This document shows positions 5,629-8,754 of a DNA stretch of 8,754 bases, in pieces (the first letter of the stretch is position 1; each line of letters opens with the position of its first letter). Under the pieces are notes generated by a model. That model saw nothing but the letters and a program-made list of their open reading frames with translations, searched no databases and had not been told where the DNA came from. A program made the position numbers and the translations under genes. The DNA comes from an uncultured Oxalobacteraceae bacterium (GTDB taxonomy: Bacteria; Pseudomonadota; Gammaproteobacteria; Burkholderiales; Burkholderiaceae): positions 1 through 8,754 of the forward strand of contig CAMLFK010000214.1 of assembly GCA_946479255.1 (NCBI GenBank), written 5' to 3'.

Positions 5629-6495
5629 TTAGTTGGTGGCTAAATTGTCGCGAATCAGGCGCAGGTCGCTGGCGAACTTGGCCAGCATGCTGCGCACTTC
5701 GGCCGAGGACAAATTGTTCATGTTATCGCGCAGCTTCATGTGTCCGTCCGAGACTTTCTTCAAACCCAGCTGGGCCATGTCGTAGCGCTTGTCGAGCAGT
5801 TTGTATTCCTGCGACTTGCTCAGGTAATGCACCTTGGCCAGGGTCACCAGCATGCGGTCCTGCGGGCGGGTGGCGAAAGGAATCTCGATGTCGAAAATGC
5901 CGAGCACGGTTTTCTTTTCATTTTCATGGGTCTTGGCGTACAGGCGCGTGAGCGTGATCATGCCGTCGATGAGGGTCTGCAGATCGGTATCGCCATCGCG
6001 CACCATGGTTTCCACGCTGCGTCCCTGGTAACCGGAGGCGATCGCCCGCGTCAGCATGCGGGTCAGGCCGGTGTAGGCCGCCACATGCTTTTGCTGCAGG
6101 CCGCTGTCGGCGTTGGCTTTCAGGCCGGCACCCAGGTCGTCGATCTGCGGCGTCAGGTCGTAGCGCGCGTCGCCGGCCAGCATGGACAGGGTCTGCATGT
6201 ACAGCACTACCGCTTTCTGGACGCTGATGAAATCGTCGTAGGCGGCGCGGCGCTTGGCGTCGTTGTCCTTGGCCAGCTTGTCGGCGGCCGGGGTCAGGTA
6301 AGGCTGCTCGCGCAGGTAGGTGTCGCGAAAGCGCCCCGACAGTTCGGAATAGGCACCCAGGCGCGCGGACGCGTCGGCGAACTCGCGCACTTCCTGCAGG
6401 CTGACATTGTTGGTGGCACAGCCGCCGAGCAAGAGGCTGGCCGCGATTAGCAGGATGCTCGACAGCGAGCGCTTCAAATTGCGGCAACTAATCAT
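5629..6495 (-). CDS. Predicted lipoprotein, 288 aa, unknown function
   Basis: A secreted lipoprotein of unknown family. The N-terminus has a basic region (CRNLKRS), a hydrophobic core (ILLIAASLLL) and a lipobox LGGC, predicting lipidation at Cys26 and a mature protein beginning CATNNVSLQEV. The residues after Cys26 (Ala, Thr) lack the Asp inner-membrane retention signal of enterobacteria, so outer-membrane sorting is plausible. The rest is almost entirely helical with charged heptad-like stretches (EVREFADASARLGAYSELSG; LVTLAKVHYLSKSQEYKLLD), with no catalytic motif that I can see. ATG 6495 follows AAGGGA at good spacing. It precedes the 159-aa gene by 17 nt, and the VOC gene lies 85 nt upstream on the same strand. 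The lipoprotein signal is clear; function is unknown. Confidence 0.82.
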   Translation of the reverse strand: MISCRNLKRSLSSILLIAASLLLGGCATNNVSLQEVREFADASARLGAYSELSGRFRDTYLREQPYLTPAADKLAKDNDAKRRAAYDDFISVQKAVVLYMQTLSMLAGDARYDLTPQIDDLGAGLKANADSGLQQKHVAAYTGLTRMLTRAIASGYQGRSVETMVRDGDTDLQTLIDGMITLTRLYAKTHENEKKTVLGIFDIEIPFATRPQDRMLVTLAKVHYLSKSQEYKLLDKRYDMAQLGLKKVSDGHMKLRDNMNNLSSAEVRSMLAKFASDLRLIRDNLATN

Positions 6496-6528
6496 AAATC
6501 CCTTTCGAATGGACGCGAGGCGGGCGTG

Positions 6529-6553
6529 CCGGTGATCATTGTTGCGTCACCGG
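6529..6553. terminator. Hairpin between the VOC and lipoprotein genes
   Basis: CCGGTGA (6529-6535) and TCACCGG (6547-6553) form a perfect 7-bp stem with an 11-nt loop, 27 nt past the VOC stop codon and 33 nt before the lipoprotein start. Without a U-tract on the minus strand it may be an attenuator, an operator or a weak terminator. The position suggests that it separates two transcription units. Confidence 0.35.
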
Positions 6554-6580
6554 AATTCTGTGTTATTGCTTGGCGTCAAT

Positions 6581-6946
6581 TCAGGCGACCTTGGACAAGT
6601 CGAAGTGTGGGTTTTCGATCACACCCAGCAGATTGCCGTAGGGGTCGCGCACGGTCGCCACCTTGATGCCGTCGCCGACGTCGGCCACCGCCGTGTCGAG
6701 CACGGCGCCCAGGGCCAGCAGGCGTTCGACTTCCGCGGCGGCGTCTGGCGTGCCCCAGTATGCGGTGGCGCCGCTGGCGCCCGGCGTGCCGTCCGGAACC
6801 AGTCCCAGTTCGAAGCCGCCCACTTCAAAGCCCACGTAGAAAGGCTGCTCGAAATATGGATCGCAGCCGGCCACCTTGCGGTACCAGTCGCTTGCCCCGG
6901 CGAGGTCGGTGACGGGATAGATTACGGTGCGCAAACCCTGGAACAT
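6581..6946 (-). CDS. VOC-superfamily (glyoxalase/bleomycin-resistance fold) protein
   Basis: A 121-aa single-chain VOC protein with two beta-alpha-beta-beta-beta modules (about 5-50 and 58-112). The family includes glyoxalase I, extradiol dioxygenases and antibiotic-binding proteins, so the substrate cannot be read from the fold. The first module begins LRTVIYPVTDLAGASDWYRK, and the second ends VRDPYGNLLGVIENP, where Glu111 sits at the usual C-terminal metal-ligand position. The matching N-terminal ligand position (around Thr7-Tyr10) lacks His, so metal binding is uncertain. ATG 6946 follows a perfect AGGAGG (6952-6957) at 5 nt spacing; an overlapping ATG at 6948-6950 is out of frame and too close to the ribosome-binding site. 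Confidence 0.88.
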   Translation of the reverse strand: MFQGLRTVIYPVTDLAGASDWYRKVAGCDPYFEQPFYVGFEVGGFELGLVPDGTPGASGATAYWGTPDAAAEVERLLALGAVLDTAVADVGDGIKVATVRDPYGNLLGVIENPHFDLSKVA

Positions 6947-6957
6947 GCATGCCTCCT

Positions 6958-7125
6958 GTTATAAGAATGGCTATGTTGCACCGGATCGGCGGCGCTGTCC
7001 AGACATGGCTTGGGAAGCGCTGATGATCCCTCGGTCCAGTTTCTCGACCAACTCGACTTAAGTGCGGGCTTTAAAAATTGGAGCGGATATCTAGCAGAAC
7101 TTAAAGTGGCTGATGATGTCCAACA
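6958..7125. other. Intergenic region with short repeats before tnpA
   Basis: No gene is supported here. The left part should carry the VOC promoter on the minus strand, but I see no convincing hexamers. The right part (about 7050-7110) is clearly richer in A and T than its surroundings and holds ACTTAAGTG (7056-7064) and ACTTAAAGTG (7099-7108), similar direct repeats that could be recombinase-binding sites near the left end of the IS607-type element. The exact element end cannot be placed, because this family lacks terminal inverted repeats and target duplications. Confidence 0.4.
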
Positions 7126-7131
7126 GTGATC

Positions 7132-7782
7132 ATGGAAAACACAGTCGACATCAGCGTGGCGGCCAAGATGCTCGGGGTCACCGTTAATAACGTTCAGCGC
7201 TGGGAGCGTGAAGGACGCCTGCTCCCCATTGCACGCACGGACAGCAACCGTCGTCGATATACGCCGGCCCAACTCAAGGATTTTTTGCGGATCAAACCCA
7301 CTGGAGCGCCAAAACGGATTGTCGCTTACTGCCGCGTATCGAGCGCTCCCCAGCGTCCTGATTTGGCAAATCAGCGGCGAATCCTGGAACAGTTTACCGT
7401 CGCACGCGGGCTGGCCAATGTCGACTTCATCGAAGAGGTAGGCGGAGGACTCGACTTCAAGCGCAAGCGCTTTCTGGCACTGATGGATGCGATCGGGCGT
7501 GACGAAGTGGGCACACTCATACTGGCGCATCGTGACCGTTTGACCCGCTTCGGTTTCGACTGGTTCGCCCACTATACCCAGTCGCACGGTTGCGAGCTGC
7601 TGGTGCTGGATCAGGAACGCCTGTCACCCGCGCAGGAAATGGTACAAGACTTGATGACCATTGTGCATTGTTTCTCGTCCCGCTTGTATGGCCTGCGCAA
7701 CTACCGCAAGAAGCTGGACGAAGCATTGCTACAGGACCAACAGGACCGCCAAGATGCTGCTCGCTCACCGCATTCGGCTTGA
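7132..7782 (+). CDS. tnpA: IS607-type serine recombinase (transposase TnpA)
   Basis: A 216-aa transposase that moves IS607 elements by serine-recombinase chemistry. Residues 5-50 form a MerR-like winged helix (ISVAAKMLGVTVNNVQRWER, then EGRLLPIARTDSNRRRYTPA), which binds the element ends. Residues about 62-195 are the catalytic domain: YCRVSS at 66-71 with nucleophile Ser70, and the family signature AHRDRLTRFG at 132-141 with the conserved arginines. No frameshift or missing motif is seen, so it may be active. I chose ATG 7132; GTG 7126, two codons earlier, is equally in frame, and neither has a good ribosome-binding site, as is common for transposases. Codon choice is less GC-biased than in the neighbouring genes, fitting acquired DNA. 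The 3' end overlaps tnpB. Confidence 0.92.
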   Translation: MENTVDISVAAKMLGVTVNNVQRWEREGRLLPIARTDSNRRRYTPAQLKDFLRIKPTGAPKRIVAYCRVSSAPQRPDLANQRRILEQFTVARGLANVDFIEEVGGGLDFKRKRFLALMDAIGRDEVGTLILAHRDRLTRFGFDWFAHYTQSHGCELLVLDQERLSPAQEMVQDLMTIVHCFSSRLYGLRNYRKKLDEALLQDQQDRQDAARSPHSA

Positions 7783-8395
7783 GGCCAACAATGAGCAGTG
7801 TGCCTACTTCGCGCGTGCGGCGGGGACGGCGCGGCGGGTCTGGAACTGGGCGCTGGCCGAATGGCAGCGGCAAACGGCCGCCGGGCAGCGCCCGCAGGCG
7901 ATGAACTTGAAAAAGCAGTTCAATGCGCTGAAGTACAGCCATCCGGACTGGCTCGATGCCGACGGAAAGCCTTGGCTGCGCACGATCCACCGCGATGCCC
8001 ATGCCCAGCCCTTTGCCCACCTGGCGAAGGCGTGGAGCCGTTACTTCACTGCGCTGCGCGAAGGCATTCCGGCGCATCCGCCGGTGTTCAAGAAAAAGGG
8101 ACGCTGCCGTGACAGCTTCTATTGCGCGAACGACAAGCTGCGCGTGGAGGGGATGAGCGTGGTACTGCCGAAGATCGGCCGTGTCGACCTGAGCGAGAGC
8201 TTGCGCTGGCCCGGCCGCATCATGGGGGCAAGCATTTGCCGGCGCGCCGCCCACTGGTTCCTATCCATCCAGGTCGAAGTGCCCGACGCAACGGCGCTCC
8301 TGCCACGCAACAACGATGGAATCACCGGTATCGACCTTGGCCTGTCCGCTGCCGCTACCTTGTCCAGCGGCGAGAAGGTGGACGCGCCGCGTCCG
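7754..8395 (+). pseudogene. tnpB: Truncated TnpB (RNA-guided nuclease family)
   Basis: The N-terminal part (about 214 residues) of an IS607-type TnpB, the omega-RNA-guided DNA nuclease ancestral to Cas12; full proteins have roughly 370-420 aa. The start MLLAHRIRLEANNEQCAYFA is typical, followed by the helical/wedge region (RVWNWALAEWQRQ, KKQFNALKYSHPDWL, PVFKKKGRCRDSFY). The first RuvC motif GIDLGLSAAATLSSGEK has the catalytic Asp194. After APRP (211-214) the homology ends, and the frame runs on through antisense kinase sequence to a stop at 8563. The RuvC-II Glu, zinc finger and RuvC-III Asp are all lost, so it cannot cleave DNA. ATG 7754 lies inside the end of tnpA with AGGA at 7742-7745. 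Confidence 0.88.
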
Positions 8396-8754
8396 TCGGA
8401 AAAACCGAGAATGGCGTTGAGCGGGGTGCGCAGCTCGTGGCTGACGGCGGCGAGGAACCTCGACTTCGCCTCATGGGCGGAGCGCGCCTCGGCGACATTG
8501 GCCGCGGCTTCCAGGCGGAGCTGCTCTTCTTCCGACATGTCGCGCGCCTGCGCCAGGACGTAGAGGAGTTCCCCTTCGCCGTCGCGGATGGCGGTCATGT
8601 CGAGCCGGACCGACAGAAACTGGCGGCCGGCAGCCGAAAACGGCCGCTCGATGCGGATTTCGGCAAGCGCGCTCGCCGCACCCTGGCGCAGCATGTCGAA
8701 AGCCTGGACGAGGCCAATCCGGTCGGACACGTGGACTCGCTCGGCAAACGGCTC
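8395..8754 (-). pseudogene. Histidine kinase fragment (PAS plus HisKA), cut at the tnpB junction
   Basis: An open frame enters from the right edge and encodes a sensor kinase fragment of about 120 residues. It begins with the end of a PAS domain (ERVHVSDRIGLVQAFDMLRQ), then a PAC-like strand region (RQFLSVRLDMTAIRDGEGEL), a helical linker and the HisKA H-box FLAAVSHELRTPLNAILGFS, with the phospho-accepting His encoded at 8437-8439. It ends right after GFSD; the remainder of HisKA and the whole ATP-binding domain are missing, replaced by antisense tnpB, and the frame reaches a stop at 8119. A GTG at 8730 is not a real start, because the frame continues as PAS sequence to the edge. The PAS wording resembles alphaproteobacterial kinases, so the origin may differ from the left part of the window; this is a low-confidence impression. 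Confidence 0.85.

Larger units (their letters stand above)
7126..8395 (+). mobile_element. IS607-family element, truncated at its right side
   Basis: An intact-looking serine recombinase (tnpA) followed, with 29 nt overlap, by tnpB is the standard IS607 gene order. The left boundary is unresolved and may lie up to about 80 bp further left. The right part of tnpB, and with it the right end and any omega-RNA, is absent: TnpB similarity stops at about 8393-8397, where a histidine kinase sequence begins on the other strand. Because the break lies inside tnpB, it is not a transposition boundary but a later deletion, rearrangement or assembly join. Confidence 0.8.

Noticed and set aside
4991..6556. 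The 12-mer GCGTCACCGGAA occurring at 4991-5002 and again at 6545-6556, each near a minus-strand gene start
   Set aside because: In about 8.7 kb a few repeated 12-mers are expected by chance, and the two contexts are otherwise different; not enough for a shared operator.
8119..8394. C-terminal extension of the histidine kinase frame past the junction
   Set aside because: This part is the antisense of tnpB and has no kinase motifs, so it is read-through of a broken gene and not a real domain.

Overview
The window looks like chromosomal DNA of a high-GC betaproteobacterium, probably Oxalobacteraceae (Massilia/Duganella/Janthinobacterium type). This is inferred from gene content (PhaB with a Cupriavidus-like C-terminus, tandem Usp, MtfA-like M90 peptidase, short DksA-like protein) and base composition; no rRNA or other marker gene is present. 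I see no tRNA, rRNA or CRISPR array.

Positions 1-2844 (+ strand): a peroxiredoxin-glutaredoxin fusion (31-786), an MtfA-like zinc peptidase with an N-terminal membrane anchor (830-1693), a glycine-rich stress-type protein whose start codon lies in a 10-bp inverted repeat (1777-2334), and an orphan 124-aa protein behind a promoter with a palindrome in its spacer (2470-2844).

Positions 2846-4603: a tandem universal stress protein (-, 2860-3723) and an acetoacetyl-CoA reductase, phaB (+, 3857-4603), diverge from a 133-bp spacer. That spacer has a perfect FNR/Anr box, and candidate -10 elements lie at equal distance (31 bp) on both sides. This suggests joint oxygen-responsive control of stress survival and polyhydroxybutyrate synthesis.

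Positions 4615-6946 (- strand): a short DksA/TraR-type zinc-finger protein, then (in transcription order from the right) a VOC/glyoxalase-fold protein, an unknown lipoprotein and an unknown 159-aa protein. The last two are 17 nt apart and probably form an operon.

Positions ~7050-8754: an IS607-type element with an apparently complete serine recombinase (tnpA) and a tnpB that stops resembling TnpB just after its first RuvC motif. At about 8393-8397 the sequence switches to a PAS/HisKA histidine kinase on the opposite strand, which is cut just after its H-box. Both genes are therefore broken at one junction, by deletion/rearrangement or by a false assembly join. I found no convincing wholly new system; the best leads are the start-codon hairpin, the symmetrical FNR-controlled divergent promoter, the unknown lipoprotein pair and the tnpB/kinase junction.
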